From an uncultured beta proteobacterium (GTDB lineage: Bacteria > Pseudomonadota > Gammaproteobacteria > Burkholderiales > Burkholderiaceae): 59,077 bases of DNA. Position 1 is the stretch's first letter; every line of letters starts with the position of its first letter. The stretch lies in contig CAIPQU010000142.1 in assembly GCA_903867305.1 (NCBI GenBank), forward strand, positions 1-59,077, in the 5' to 3' direction. Both the position numbers and the translations under genes were made by a program. Below the pieces are notes generated by a model, which ran no database searches, was not told where the DNA came from, and worked only from the letters and a program-made list of their open reading frames with translations. This document shows positions 43,701 through 53,629 of this stretch, one piece after another.

Positions 43701-44690
43701 TTATTGAAGTTCAATGCCTGCTTCCTTAATGGCCTTTGCCCATTTTGCAGACTCAATAGCATTACGTTTCGCTAAAGCTTCTGGTGGTCCAGGCTCTACT
43801 TCAAAGCCTAAATTAGCAAATCGATCCTGAATTTCTTTACTTCTTGCAGCTTGATTTAATGCGTCATTGAGCTTGGCAATCATCGCTGGGGGAGTCTTTG
43901 CAGGAGCATAAGCCGCAAAATAAGCGATGAGCTCATAGCCCTTAATGCCTAAGGCTTCATTGACTGTTGGTAACTCAGGAATAGCACTTGAACGCTTTAC
44001 TGAAGTAACCGCCAGACCTCGAATCTTACCCGCCTGCACTTGGGGCAAGGTCACTGCAAAATCAGCAGTAAACATCATGACCTGTCCGCCAATTAAATCA
44101 GTCATGGCATTAGGGCCACTCTTGTAGGGAACATTCGTCATGGAAATACCGGCCATAGAAGCCAACATAGAACTAGAAACCAATTGTGAAGTACTAGCAC
44201 TAGCGAAGGTTGCTTTTTCAGGATTGGCTTTAGCGTAAGCAATAAAATCTTTTAAGGTTTTCATGGGTAAATCATTATTAATAGCAACAATCAATGGCAC
44301 CTCTCCCATCATCCCTATCGGACTAAAAGCTGTATCTTGGTCATAAGGTAATTTTTTCATGAGGCTTTTTAGCGCCGCATTGGTACTATTTGTCCCTATC
44401 AAAATAGTGTAACCATCTGGATCTGATTTTGCTACGACATCGGCACCTAACATGCCATTGACCCCAGGTCGGTTATCTACAACAATCGGTTGCCCTAAAA
44501 TTTCTGACATCTTTGCAGCAAAAGCTCGTCCTATTTGATCAGTTGCACTGCCTGCAGCAAAGGGCACAATTGCTTTAATGGGTTTACTGGGGTATGTCTG
44601 AGCCATCAATAAGGATGAAAAAGATACTGCGCACATCAGGATAAATACTCGTTGCAAATGTATGGGATTTAGAAGTTTCTTCAGTTTCAT
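43701..44690 (-). CDS. Bug/TctC-family periplasmic solute-binding protein (6)
   Basis: 329 aa. Signal peptide ends near LMAQ|TYPS. Landmarks: VPFAAGSATDQIGRAFA, GQPIVVDNRPGVNGMLG, DPDGYTILIGTNSTNAA, NVPYKSGPNAMTDLIGGQV. Resembles Bug 5 in its AGSxTD loop and NxPYKS hinge (the others have HxPYKG), so both may have arisen from one duplication inside the operon. It is 36 bp after the thiolase and 32 bp before the hydratase. Confidence 0.91.
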   Translation of the reverse strand: MKLKKLLNPIHLQRVFILMCAVSFSSLLMAQTYPSKPIKAIVPFAAGSATDQIGRAFAAKMSEILGQPIVVDNRPGVNGMLGADVVAKSDPDGYTILIGTNSTNAALKSLMKKLPYDQDTAFSPIGMMGEVPLIVAINNDLPMKTLKDFIAYAKANPEKATFASASTSQLVSSSMLASMAGISMTNVPYKSGPNAMTDLIGGQVMMFTADFAVTLPQVQAGKIRGLAVTSVKRSSAIPELPTVNEALGIKGYELIAYFAAYAPAKTPPAMIAKLNDALNQAARSKEIQDRFANLGFEVEPGPPEALAKRNAIESAKWAKAIKEAGIELQ

Positions 44691-44726
44691 GATTTCTCTT
44701 TTTATTTTCTATTTTCTATAATTGGA

Positions 44727-45920
44727 TCACAGCATCTCAAATGCAATTGCCGTGGCTTCACCACCACCTAGACAAATTGCCGCGACCCCACGCTTGAGAG
44801 CATGTTTTTTGAGCGCCCCTAGTAAAGTGACAACAATTCTGCTTCCTGAGGCACCAATCGGATGCCCTAATGCACAAGCACCCCCATGAAGGTTCACTTT
44901 CTCAGCCGGCAGATCTAAGTCATGCATCGCTGCCATCGTCACCACCGCAAAAGCTTCATTGATTTCAAAAAGATCAACCTGAGAAGTTTCCCAACCAGTC
45001 TTTTGCATCAATTTTTTAATCGCTCCTACCGGCGCAGTGGTAAATAGTGCTGGAGCTTGTGCATAAGTCGCATGTGTGATAATTTTCGCAATTGGGGTGA
45101 GGCCTAACTGGTGTGCTTTAGATGCTCTCATTAAAAGTAATGCCGCAGCCCCATCCGAAATCGATGAAGAATTTGCGGCAGTAACCGTGCCATTTTTATC
45201 AAAGGCTGGCTTTAACTCTGGAATTTTGTCTATATTAACCGCAAATGGCCCTTCATCTTTATCAATCACTTGATGCCCTTTGCGATTGGTAATTGTCACT
45301 GGTGCGATTTCCCAATCAAAGCTGCCATCTTGAGAAGCTTGTTGAGAACGTTGTGTGGAACGAATTGCATAAGCGTCTTGCACTTCCCTACTAAATTGAT
45401 ACATCCCTGCACAATCTTCGGCAAAAGTTCCCATTAATCGACCACGAGTTTCTTTTAAATAGGAGTCTTCCAGCCCATCTAAGAACATATGATCATAGAT
45501 CTGCCCATTGCCTAAACGATAGCCACCACGTGCTTTAGTCAATAGATATGGTGCATTGGTCATAGACTCCATTCCACCCGTAACAGCGATCTCATAAGAG
45601 CCAGCCAGTATCCCATCGTGACCAAACATAATCGATTTCATGCCAGATCCACAGACTTTATTTAAGGTTGTACACGCAACACTTAACGGCAATTTGGCAG
45701 CAAGGGCTGCTTGACGCGCTGGCGCCTGCCCAAGTCCAGCAGGCAATACACACCCCATCAAGACTTCATCAACGAGTGCAGGATCAATCCCGCCACGCTC
45801 TACAACTGCTTGAATCGCGACGGCCCCTAGCTGAGGAGCTGTTAAGTTGGAAAAGCCCCCCTGAAAAGTGCCCATCGGGGTCCGCGCTACAGAAACAACG
45901 ACAACGGGATCTTGATTCAT
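44727..45920 (-). CDS. Acetyl-CoA C-acyltransferase (thiolase)
   Basis: 397 aa from ATG 45920 (MNQDPVV), which has GAAAGAG upstream; a TTG further out adds five residues. Catalytic residues: Cys90 in LNKVCGSGM, His353 in GGACALGHPIGASG, Cys383 in CLGGGEATA. It condenses or cleaves acetoacetyl-CoA or 2-methylacetoacetyl-CoA. The adjacent HSD10-like dehydrogenase makes 2-methylacetoacetyl-CoA in isoleucine breakdown, so that is a likely substrate here, along with acetoacetyl-CoA. Confidence 0.93.
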   Translation of the reverse strand: MNQDPVVVVSVARTPMGTFQGGFSNLTAPQLGAVAIQAVVERGGIDPALVDEVLMGCVLPAGLGQAPARQAALAAKLPLSVACTTLNKVCGSGMKSIMFGHDGILAGSYEIAVTGGMESMTNAPYLLTKARGGYRLGNGQIYDHMFLDGLEDSYLKETRGRLMGTFAEDCAGMYQFSREVQDAYAIRSTQRSQQASQDGSFDWEIAPVTITNRKGHQVIDKDEGPFAVNIDKIPELKPAFDKNGTVTAANSSSISDGAAALLLMRASKAHQLGLTPIAKIITHATYAQAPALFTTAPVGAIKKLMQKTGWETSQVDLFEINEAFAVVTMAAMHDLDLPAEKVNLHGGACALGHPIGASGSRIVVTLLGALKKHALKRGVAAICLGGGEATAIAFEML

Positions 45921-45939
45921 GATGTACTCTTTCAAAAAA

Positions 45940-46704
45940 TTATTTAGCGGTCATTCGAATGGCGCCATCCAAACGGATCGTCTCACCATTTAAATAAGAA
46001 TTCGTAATAATGTGCTGTACTAAGGAGGCATATTCAGAAGGATGTCCTACGCGAGCTGGAAAAGGAACCGTTTTACCCAAAGAGTCTTGTACCTCTTGCG
46101 GTAAACCTGAGAGCATCGGGGTTTGCATAATGCCAGGGGCAATAGCCATCACTCGAATACCAAATCGTGCCAGTTCACGCGCAATCGGTAATGTCATGGC
46201 AACAATGCCACCCTTTGATGCTGAATAGGCTGCCTGCCCAATTTGGCCATCGTATGCTGCAACTGATGCTGTGCTAATAAGCACCCCACGTTCATCAGAT
46301 TCCAGTGGAGGCAATTGACTCATCATTTGAGCGGCAAGACGAATCATATTGAAACTGCCAATCAAATTCACCTGAATAGTTCGGGTAAACATGTCTAAAT
46401 CATGCGGTCCTTCTTTACCTACAACTTTTTGCGCAGGGGCAATTCCCGCGCAATTTATCAGGCCTCGTAACTGCCCCATTTCTGAAGCTACTGTAAAAGC
46501 ATTTCGAGCACTTTCTTCATCGGTGACATCCGCTTTGACAAATTGCGCATTAGCACCAAGTTTTTTGGTAAGTTGATTGCCGGCGATTTCATTCACATCA
46601 ACGATCACTACCTTACCTTGATTTTCAATAATCATTTGGGCTGTGGCCGCGCCTAAGCCAGACCCCGCTCCGGTAATTAGAAAAACATGATCTTTAATCT
46701 GCAT
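45940..46704 (-). CDS. 3-hydroxyacyl-CoA dehydrogenase type 2 (HSD10-like SDR)
   Basis: 254 aa. SDR pattern: [12 protein letters not shown] (about 10-21), [12 protein letters not shown], Ser in [16 protein letters not shown] with the YxxxK pair, then [10 protein letters not shown] and [23 protein letters not shown] and [18 protein letters not shown] are close to the HSD17B10/2-methyl-3-hydroxybutyryl-CoA dehydrogenase type, which oxidises the 3-hydroxyacyl-CoA of isoleucine. It uses NAD+. It is 19 bp ahead of the thiolase start, the next step in that route. Confidence 0.88.
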   Translation of the reverse strand: MQIKDHVFLITGAGSGLGAATAQMIIENQGKVVIVDVNEIAGNQLTKKLGANAQFVKADVTDEESARNAFTVASEMGQLRGLINCAGIAPAQKVVGKEGPHDLDMFTRTIQVNLIGSFNMIRLAAQMMSQLPPLESDERGVLISTASVAAYDGQIGQAAYSASKGGIVAMTLPIARELARFGIRVMAIAPGIMQTPMLSGLPQEVQDSLGKTVPFPARVGHPSEYASLVQHIITNSYLNGETIRLDGAIRMTAK

Positions 46705-46723
46705 AAAAAATTTCCAAGAATTT

Positions 46724-47875
46724 CTAAAAGTTCAATTCTTTTAGTGCTCGCGCAATCACCAGTCGCTGGACTTCGCTAGTACCTTCATAAATTTGCGTGA
46801 TTCGGGCGTCTCGGTAATAACGCTCCACCTGATAATCCTCTAAGTATCCATAACCACCAAAGATTTGTATCGCCTTAGAACATACAAACTCCGACATTTC
46901 AGAGGCAAATAATTTAGCCTGTGAAGCCTCCGATAAGCAGGGTTCATTGCGCTGACGCATACTAGCTGCTTGCAGTATCAATAAGCGTGCAGCATTCATC
47001 TGAGTTTGCATATCAGCTAAAAAATTAGCAATACTTTGATGTTCAATTAGTGGAACATTAAATTGCACTCGCTCTTTTGAATAACGTAGTGCCGCTTCAA
47101 ATGCTGCTCTAGAGATGCCTAATGCTTGCGCAGCAATGCCAATTCGACCACCCTCTAAATTTGATAAAGCAATCCCTAGACCCTTACCTCTTTGGCCTAA
47201 TATGTTTTCTTCAGGAATCGTGCACTGATCTAGAGTGATCGCACAAGTATCAGAAGCACGAATACCCATTTTTTTCTCAACTCGGTTCACTATGTAGCCT
47301 GGAGTATTCGTCGGGACTAAAAATGCAGAAATTCCTTTCTTCCCAGCATCAGGATCTGTCACTGCAAACACAATAGCCAACTTCGCTCTTTTACCATTAC
47401 TCGTAAATTGCTTCGATCCATTTAAAATCCATTTACCATCTTTGAGGACGGCTCGAGTTTTTAAATTATTGGCTTCTGAACCAGCTTGTGGTTCGGTTAA
47501 ACAAAAACTGGCAATGGACCGGCCACTCGCAAGTTCTTTTAACCATTTCTGTTTTTGTTGTTCTGTCCCATATTGCATTAAAGGCCCACAACCTACCGAA
47601 TTATGAACACTCATAATAGTACCTACCGCAGCATCTCCAGCAGAAATTTCTTCAACAGCTAAAGCATAGGAAATGTAATCAACATTTGCACCTTCCCACT
47701 CCTCTGGCACAAACATCCCCATCAAACCTAGAGAGCCCATTTGAGCAATGACCTCATCATCGACCCAACCTTCTTTATCCCATCTCTCACTATGTGGCGC
47801 TAATTCATTTTTGGCAAAGTCTCTTGCCATGTCACGCACCATGTTTTGCTCTTCAGTAAATTCTAAAAAAGACAT
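46724..47875 (-). CDS. Acyl-CoA dehydrogenase, short branched-chain type
   Basis: 383 aa. It has [46 protein letters not shown] and the catalytic Glu364 in [10 protein letters not shown]. At the alternative site the residue is Gly (LEGGRIGIA). This is the short/medium-chain and isobutyryl-CoA type, in contrast to the neighbour at 38642. The next gene, a 3-hydroxyisobutyryl-CoA hydrolase, points to isobutyryl-CoA (valine) as substrate. Electrons pass to ETF. Confidence 0.92.
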   Translation of the reverse strand: MSFLEFTEEQNMVRDMARDFAKNELAPHSERWDKEGWVDDEVIAQMGSLGLMGMFVPEEWEGANVDYISYALAVEEISAGDAAVGTIMSVHNSVGCGPLMQYGTEQQKQKWLKELASGRSIASFCLTEPQAGSEANNLKTRAVLKDGKWILNGSKQFTSNGKRAKLAIVFAVTDPDAGKKGISAFLVPTNTPGYIVNRVEKKMGIRASDTCAITLDQCTIPEENILGQRGKGLGIALSNLEGGRIGIAAQALGISRAAFEAALRYSKERVQFNVPLIEHQSIANFLADMQTQMNAARLLILQAASMRQRNEPCLSEASQAKLFASEMSEFVCSKAIQIFGGYGYLEDYQVERYYRDARITQIYEGTSEVQRLVIARALKELNF

Positions 47876-47894
47876 AAATTAATCCATTCACATA

Positions 47895-48959
47895 CTATTT
47901 AAAAAGAAAAGGGAAAAGGCTCATTAATTTTTCATCGGTCATTTCATGCAGTGTATAACGCCACTTGGGTTGGTTATCTTTATCAATAATTAATGCGCGA
48001 ATGCCTTCAACAAAATCAGCTTTATCCATCCATTGATTAACGAGCATTAACTCATTAGCAAAACAGGCCGATAAGGGTAGTGATTGACCTAACTCGACCA
48101 TGCGCAAAGTCGCTGCCATCGCTACTGGAGAGTTTTTCTGTATTTTAGATAATGCCTCCGCAGACCATTTTGCTGGCGTTGTACTTTCTAACAGAGTCAA
48201 CGATTGAATAATTTTACTGAGATTTCTCGAAGACAAGGTCTGATTAATAGAATCATAAATGCTCGCTAGAGATGCCTTTGGCACTTGATTTAAAGCGCCA
48301 TTCTTTTGTAATAAAGCATCAATTTGTTGTTGAAGAGGCCTGTCCTGCCCAATCGTTTCGAGATCTTTAACAAAATGATCGATTTGTTGGGAAGAAATGA
48401 GCCAATCTGCCAAGTGACAAAATACCGCATCCTCACCCTGAATACTTTTGCCCGTTAAACCTAAATAACTTCCCATCATGCCTGGGCAGCGCGATAAAAA
48501 AAAACTGCCGCCTACATCAGGAAAATATCCAATCGCTGTTTCTGGCATCGCTAGCCGAGTTCTTTCGGTAACAATCCGGTATTGAGCCCCTTGTGAAATC
48601 CCCATACCGCCACCCATGACAATACCATCCATAAAGGCGATGTAGGGTTTTGGATATGTATAAATATATTCGTTCAGCGCAAATTCTTCCGCAAAAAAAT
48701 TTCGGTAAGTATCATCACCATTCACAACACTTTCGTATAGAGAGCGAATATCGCCACCTGCGCAGAATGCTTTTTCACCAACCCCACGGACAACCACCAC
48801 GTTGACCTCATCATCACTCGCCCACTCAATCAAACATTGATGCATTTTTTGAACCATCGCAAAACTAATTGCATTTAATACAGATGGTCGATTTAAAGTA
48901 ATGCTAGCTACGCCATGATTTTTTTTAAGAATTAACTCTTGTTCTAACAGATTACTCAC
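47895..48959 (-). CDS. 3-hydroxyisobutyryl-CoA hydrolase
   Basis: 354 aa, longer than enoyl-CoA hydratases. It is the HIBCH/ECH_2 kind: LNRPSVLNAISFAMVQKM, GEKAFCAGGDIRSLYES, MDGIVMGGGMGISQGAQYRI, MPETAIGYFPDVGGSFFLSR, and a C-terminal extension of about 100 residues. It releases free 3-hydroxyisobutyrate from its CoA ester in valine breakdown. It lies between the branched-chain acyl-CoA dehydrogenase and 3-hydroxyisobutyrate dehydrogenase, the enzymes before and after it. Confidence 0.92.
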   Translation of the reverse strand: MSNLLEQELILKKNHGVASITLNRPSVLNAISFAMVQKMHQCLIEWASDDEVNVVVVRGVGEKAFCAGGDIRSLYESVVNGDDTYRNFFAEEFALNEYIYTYPKPYIAFMDGIVMGGGMGISQGAQYRIVTERTRLAMPETAIGYFPDVGGSFFLSRCPGMMGSYLGLTGKSIQGEDAVFCHLADWLISSQQIDHFVKDLETIGQDRPLQQQIDALLQKNGALNQVPKASLASIYDSINQTLSSRNLSKIIQSLTLLESTTPAKWSAEALSKIQKNSPVAMAATLRMVELGQSLPLSACFANELMLVNQWMDKADFVEGIRALIIDKDNQPKWRYTLHEMTDEKLMSLFPFLFK

Positions 48960-48975
48960 CCAAAATCCTATCGAA

Positions 48976-49872
48976 TCATTGTTTTTGAAATAATTGAATA
49001 ATGGCGGAAAAATCTAACTGTCCTTTACCCTGCAGACTAAAAGTTTGATAGATTTGTTGCGCCAAACTACCCAAAGGTACAGGTTGTTTTGCTAATTTTG
49101 CAGCTTCTGCAGCAAGGCCTAGGTCTTTAAGCATCAGGTCAGTACCAAATCCACCGGTGTAGCCTCGACTCGAAGGGACATTCTCTAGCACTCCAGGAAA
49201 TGGGTTATAGATTTCTGAACTCCAGCAACGACCACTAGACGTGTTAATAATGCCAGCTAACACCTTTGGATCCATACCTAATGTCACCCCTAAAGACATT
49301 GCCTCGGCAGTGCCGATCATCGAAATACCTAAAAGCATATTGTTCACCACTTTAGCGACCTGGCCATTTCCACTGCCACCACAATAAACAATATTTTTAC
49401 CCATCAACGATAAGATATCTCTAAAGCGTAAAAAATACTCTTCTGCGCCACCAACCATAAATGTCAGTGTGGCAGCCTCAGCACCACCCGTTCCGCCAGA
49501 AACAGGAGCATCTAGCATGACAATATGTTGATGAATGGCAATTGTTGCTAAATCACGGGCTGTTTGAGGGTCAATTGTCGAAGAATCAATCAAAGCGGTA
49601 TTTGGTGAACAATGCGCAAAAATACCGTTCGGTCCTTCATAGACTGACCTAACATGAGATGAAGCTGGCAACATGGTAATAATCAGGTCTAAATTAGCAC
49701 ATGCGATATCTTTGGGAGAAGCCGCAGCTACGGCATTTGCAGGGAATTTTTCTACGATTTGTTTGACTGAGGATTCAACGATGTCAAATACAGTCAATTG
49801 ATGACCAGCTTTTATTAAGTTTCTCACCATCGGCGAGCCCATATTACCTAGGCCGATAAATCCTATTTTCAT
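48976..49872 (-). CDS. mmsB: 3-hydroxyisobutyrate dehydrogenase
   Basis: 298 aa. The N-terminal NAD fold is IGFIGLGNMGSPMVRNLI; then DAPVSGGTGGAEAATLTFMVGG, and VAKVVNNMLLGISM with the catalytic lysine. It oxidises 3-hydroxyisobutyrate to methylmalonate semialdehyde. MmsA, which would handle that aldehyde, is not in the window and must be elsewhere. A general beta-hydroxyacid dehydrogenase role cannot be ruled out, but the context favours the valine route. Confidence 0.93.
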   Translation of the reverse strand: MKIGFIGLGNMGSPMVRNLIKAGHQLTVFDIVESSVKQIVEKFPANAVAAASPKDIACANLDLIITMLPASSHVRSVYEGPNGIFAHCSPNTALIDSSTIDPQTARDLATIAIHQHIVMLDAPVSGGTGGAEAATLTFMVGGAEEYFLRFRDILSLMGKNIVYCGGSGNGQVAKVVNNMLLGISMIGTAEAMSLGVTLGMDPKVLAGIINTSSGRCWSSEIYNPFPGVLENVPSSRGYTGGFGTDLMLKDLGLAAEAAKLAKQPVPLGSLAQQIYQTFSLQGKGQLDFSAIIQLFQKQ

Positions 49873-49920
49873 ACCATCTCCTCAAACTCTAAGCAGCTCA
49901 TTTTGTTTCATTTTGTAATT

Positions 49921-50697
49921 TTACTGATCCTTAAAGGTCGGCTTTCGCTTTTCGATAAAAGCATTCATACCCTCTTTTTGATCTTCTGTCGCAAAAGTCG
50001 AGTGGAATAAACGTCTTTCAAAATGAACCCCTTCACTCAACGTGGTCTCGTAAGATCGATTGACTGAATCTTTTGCCATCATGGCGATGGGTAATGACAT
50101 ACTAGCAATTTTTTGCGCGGCCTCAAGGGCCTCTTTGATCAATTGATCTAATGGGACTACACGACTGACTAAACCACTCCGCTCGGCCTCTTGAGCATCC
50201 ATCATCCGACCTGTAAGAACCATTTCCATCGCTTTAGATTTACCTACAAATCTTGTTAAACGTTGAGTTCCACCTGCTCCAGGTATCGTTCCTAAGTTAA
50301 TCTCTGGTTGTCCAAATTTAGCATTATCAGCTGCAATAATAAAATCACACATCATGGCTAATTCACACCCTCCGCCAAGAGCATATCCAGAAACAGCTGC
50401 AATCGTTGGTTTTCTAAAGGAAGTAATTCGCTCCCAAGAAACGGTAATAAAGTCTTTAGAATAGACATCCATATATGTCCAATCTTTCATGACTTTAATA
50501 TCAGCTCCAGCAGCAAAAGCTTTTTCATTTCCAGTCAATATCACTACCGATGTATTTGTATCGGACTCTAATTGATCGAGTGCTTGCGCAAGCTCCCTTG
50601 TCAAGTCAGGATTTAAAGCATTCATCGCCTGTGGTCGATTTAAGCGAATAATCGTCACCTTCCCGTGCGCTTCTAAAAGAATGTTCTCAAAAGCCAT
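49921..50697 (-). CDS. Enoyl-CoA hydratase
   Basis: 258 aa from ATG 50697 ([10 protein letters not shown]), which has AAAGGAAG at good spacing; the frame extends 19 codons further upstream without ribosome site, and such an N-terminus is not usual. Key elements are [67 protein letters not shown] with both catalytic glutamates. It would hydrate methacrylyl-, tiglyl- or crotonyl-CoA. It is the first gene of the 13-gene operon. Confidence 0.92.
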   Translation of the reverse strand: MAFENILLEAHGKVTIIRLNRPQAMNALNPDLTRELAQALDQLESDTNTSVVILTGNEKAFAAGADIKVMKDWTYMDVYSKDFITVSWERITSFRKPTIAAVSGYALGGGCELAMMCDFIIAADNAKFGQPEINLGTIPGAGGTQRLTRFVGKSKAMEMVLTGRMMDAQEAERSGLVSRVVPLDQLIKEALEAAQKIASMSLPIAMMAKDSVNRSYETTLSEGVHFERRLFHSTFATEDQKEGMNAFIEKRKPTFKDQ

Positions 50698-50839
50698 GTG
50701 CTTCCTTTCTTGATGATTCATGAACGTTCTAGAGATTTCTGCTATCAAGCTCAACTATATTTCTGTCATCAGTAGATGACCTGATTTCTTGATATTAGGA
50801 ATTCCCCTAGTATGTAATTTGAATGTTAACCTATATTAA

Positions 50840-50867
50840 TTCTCAATGAAGATACTTTTTCTCAATG
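50840..50867. repeat. Paired 9-bp direct repeats TTCTCAATG in the divergent promoter region
   Basis: Two exact copies of TTCTCAATG start 19 bp apart (50840-50848 and 50859-50867) in the 209-bp gap between the catabolic operon and the ligase-ABC operon. The spacing is close to two helical turns, so one face of the helix carries both. They could be a binding site for a shared regulator; no regulator gene is nearby. A TATACAT near 50878 could be a -10 for the plus-strand operon. Confidence 0.4.
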
Positions 50868-50906
50868 TAATTTTTTGTTATACATATTGACTGAGCGAGC
50901 TTAGTA

Positions 50907-52835
50907 GTGAATACCCTAACCTTTCCGCGATTTCTCTTAAAGCACGCTGAGTCGATACCCAATCATCCAGCGTATCGTGAAAAGTATTTGGGTATTTGGC
51001 AAGTTACTACCTGGCAAGAAAATCTTGAACAAATCAAAAATCTAGCTTGTGGTCTTGCCGAACTCGGTTTTAAACGTGGCATGAGCTTAGCGATTATTGG
51101 CGATAATCGTCCACATCTCTACCAAGCAATGGTGGCTGCCCAATGTTTGGGGGGGATTCCTGTGCCTCTTTATCAAGATGCAATCGCTACCGAGATGATT
51201 TACGTCCTAAACGATGCCACAGTAGCTTTCGCGATCGTTGAAGATCAAGAACAGGTCGATAAATTACTCGAAATCCAAGATCAGTGCAATCATCTGCAAA
51301 CGATCATTTACGAAGACCCTAAAGGACTAAAAGATTACAAACAATCAAGCTTGCGATCTTTATCAGAAGTAATGCAAGTTGGCCAACAGTTTGCGGTAAA
51401 ACATCCTGATTTCTTCTTCAAAGAAATTAGCTTAGGGCAAAGTCATGACCTGTCGGTGATTTTGTATACCTCAGGAACAACTGGTAAACCCAAAGGTGTA
51501 GCTCATACTCATCAAAATTTCGTCCAAGCTGGGCAAAATAGCTCTCAATTCGACCAGTTATCTTCTCAAGATAATATTTTGGCTTATCTCCCCATGGCTT
51601 GGGTCGGAGACCATCTATTTTCGTTTGCCCAAGCAATGGTGACAGGAATGACAGTGAACTGTCCTGAATCTCGGGAAACTGTGATGGCAGATATGCGAGA
51701 AATTGGGCCAAGCTATTATTTTGCGCCACCGCGAGTCTTTGAAAATCTCCTTACCCAAGTAACGATTCGAATGGAGGATGCAGGATATATCAAACGTCAA
51801 CTTTACGCCCAAGCCATGAACCTAGCCAAACGCGTTGGAAGCGACATTTTGGATGGTCACTCCGTGACAATCCTTGACCAAATACTGTATCAATTTTTTG
51901 ACTTTACGATCTATGCCCCTTTGCGCAACGCACTTGGGATCAATCGTATTCGGGTTGCCTACACCGCTGGTGAGGCTATTGGGCCCGACTTATTCCGTTT
52001 TTATCGTTCCATTGGCGTGAATTTAAAGCAATTTTATGGTCAAACAGAAACCTCAGCTTACGTCTGTTTTCAACCGGATCGCCAAGTGAAATACGATACG
52101 GTAGGTATCCCAGCACCAGGTATGGAAATCAAATTAGCAGAGTCTGGTGAAGTCCTCGTGCGAGGCGTCAGTGTGATGCAAGGCTACTACCTGCAACCAG
52201 CAGCTACTGCAGAGGCCATTGATGATGAGGGTTATTTCCATACAGGCGACGCCGGGATCATCGATAAGGATGGACATTTACGCATTATTGATCGCGCTAA
52301 AGATGTCGGAAAAATGCTGAATGGAAAATTATTTGCCCCTAAATATATTGAAAATAAACTCAAATTCTTTCCATTCATTAAAGAAGCAGTCGTCTTTGGC
52401 AATCAAAAAGAGTCGATCATGGCTTTTATTAATATTGATTTTGAGGCAATGGCAAACTGGGCTGAAAGACGCCATATCGCATTTGCCGGCTACGTTGATC
52501 TGGCTGCCAAACCAGAGGTCTACCAAATGATGAGCGATTGTATCGAGCAAGTGAATCGAGATCTGGCCAATGATCCGATGCTAAGCCATGCCCAAATAGA
52601 ACGTTTTTTAATACTACATAAAGAACTTGACCCAGACGATGATGAACTCACTAGAACTAGAAAAGTCAGGAGGGTCTTCATCGCTGAAAAATATGCTGTA
52701 TTAATCGAGGCACTCTACTCGGGGAAATCTGAGCAGTTTATCGAAACCAAAGTAAAGTTCGAAGATGGTAGGGATGGCATGATCAGCGCTACGGTACGTA
52801 TTGAGTATGCGAAAAAGCTTCAGGAGGTGGCATGA
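50907..52835 (+). CDS. AMP-dependent acyl-CoA synthetase, long-chain-type
   Basis: 642 aa, GTG start (50907); no ATG within the early part is better placed. The AMP-binding motif is ILYTSGTTGKPKGVAHTH (about residues 185-205), the YGQTETSAY box follows around residue 375, and the YFHTGDAGIIDKDGHLRIIDRAKD segment (read in part) around 445-470 gives the C-terminal hinge. It makes acyl-AMP and then acyl-CoA from a free acid. It shares a 4-bp ATGA overlap with the ABC ATPase downstream. The link with a transporter suggests vectorial activation of the imported acid. Confidence 0.92.
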   Translation: MNTLTFPRFLLKHAESIPNHPAYREKYLGIWQVTTWQENLEQIKNLACGLAELGFKRGMSLAIIGDNRPHLYQAMVAAQCLGGIPVPLYQDAIATEMIYVLNDATVAFAIVEDQEQVDKLLEIQDQCNHLQTIIYEDPKGLKDYKQSSLRSLSEVMQVGQQFAVKHPDFFFKEISLGQSHDLSVILYTSGTTGKPKGVAHTHQNFVQAGQNSSQFDQLSSQDNILAYLPMAWVGDHLFSFAQAMVTGMTVNCPESRETVMADMREIGPSYYFAPPRVFENLLTQVTIRMEDAGYIKRQLYAQAMNLAKRVGSDILDGHSVTILDQILYQFFDFTIYAPLRNALGINRIRVAYTAGEAIGPDLFRFYRSIGVNLKQFYGQTETSAYVCFQPDRQVKYDTVGIPAPGMEIKLAESGEVLVRGVSVMQGYYLQPAATAEAIDDEGYFHTGDAGIIDKDGHLRIIDRAKDVGKMLNGKLFAPKYIENKLKFFPFIKEAVVFGNQKESIMAFINIDFEAMANWAERRHIAFAGYVDLAAKPEVYQMMSDCIEQVNRDLANDPMLSHAQIERFLILHKELDPDDDELTRTRKVRRVFIAEKYAVLIEALYSGKSEQFIETKVKFEDGRDGMISATVRIEYAKKLQEVA

Positions 52836-53608
52836 GTAACAATACCGTTTTGCGATTAGAAAATATCTCTCTTTCCTTTGGCGGGGTAAAAGCAATTACG
52901 GATGTTTCGTTTGATGTGTATGAACATGAGATTCGTTCAATTATCGGCCCAAATGGTGCGGGTAAAAGTTCAATGCTGAATGTGATTAATGGGGTGTACC
53001 ATCCTCAAAAAGGAAGTATTTATTTTCGTGAGCAGCAGCGTAGACAAATGAATCCTACTGAGGCAGCGCGTCAAGGCATCGCAAGAACTTTTCAGAATAT
53101 CGCTTTATTCAAAGGAATGTCGGTCCTCGATAATATTATGACTGGTAGAAATACCTTGATGCGATCAAACTTATTACAGCATGCTCTGTGGATCGGGACA
53201 GCTCGTCACGAGGAAGAACACCATCGCAAAAAAGTAGAAGAAATCATCGACTTTTTAGAAATCCAACATATTCGTAAAACACCAGTCGGCAAACTACCCT
53301 ATGGTTTACAAAAACGTGTTGAACTAGCACGTGCGTTAGCGGCCGAACCTTCACTTCTTCTTCTCGATGAGCCAATGGCGGGGATGAACGTTGAGGAAAA
53401 ACAAGATATGTGTCGCTTTATTCTTGATGTCAATCAACAATATGGCGTGACGATTGTTTTAATTGACCACGATATGGGTGTCGTGATGGATATTTCTGAT
53501 CGTGTTGTGGTTCTCGATTATGGTAAAAAAATTGGCGATGGCCTACCCAATGATGTCAAAAATAACCCTGAAGTTATTAGTGCTTACCTAGGGACGGCCC
53601 ACTCATGA
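52832..53608 (+). CDS. Branched-chain-type ABC transporter ATPase 1 (LivG-like)
   Basis: 258 aa. Walker A is GPNGAGKSS, the Q-loop is FQNIALF, the ABC signature is LPYGLQKRVELARAL, Walker B is LLLLDEPMAGM, and the switch His is in LIDHDMGVVMDIS. It belongs to the LivG subfamily, with the extra SVLDNIMTGR region and long helical insert. It powers import together with LivF. The first gene of the ABC set, overlapping the ligase by 4 bp. Confidence 0.93.
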   Translation: MSNNTVLRLENISLSFGGVKAITDVSFDVYEHEIRSIIGPNGAGKSSMLNVINGVYHPQKGSIYFREQQRRQMNPTEAARQGIARTFQNIALFKGMSVLDNIMTGRNTLMRSNLLQHALWIGTARHEEEHHRKKVEEIIDFLEIQHIRKTPVGKLPYGLQKRVELARALAAEPSLLLLDEPMAGMNVEEKQDMCRFILDVNQQYGVTIVLIDHDMGVVMDISDRVVVLDYGKKIGDGLPNDVKNNPEVISAYLGTAHS

Positions 53609-53629
53609 TTCACCAGCAAGGATTATCAA

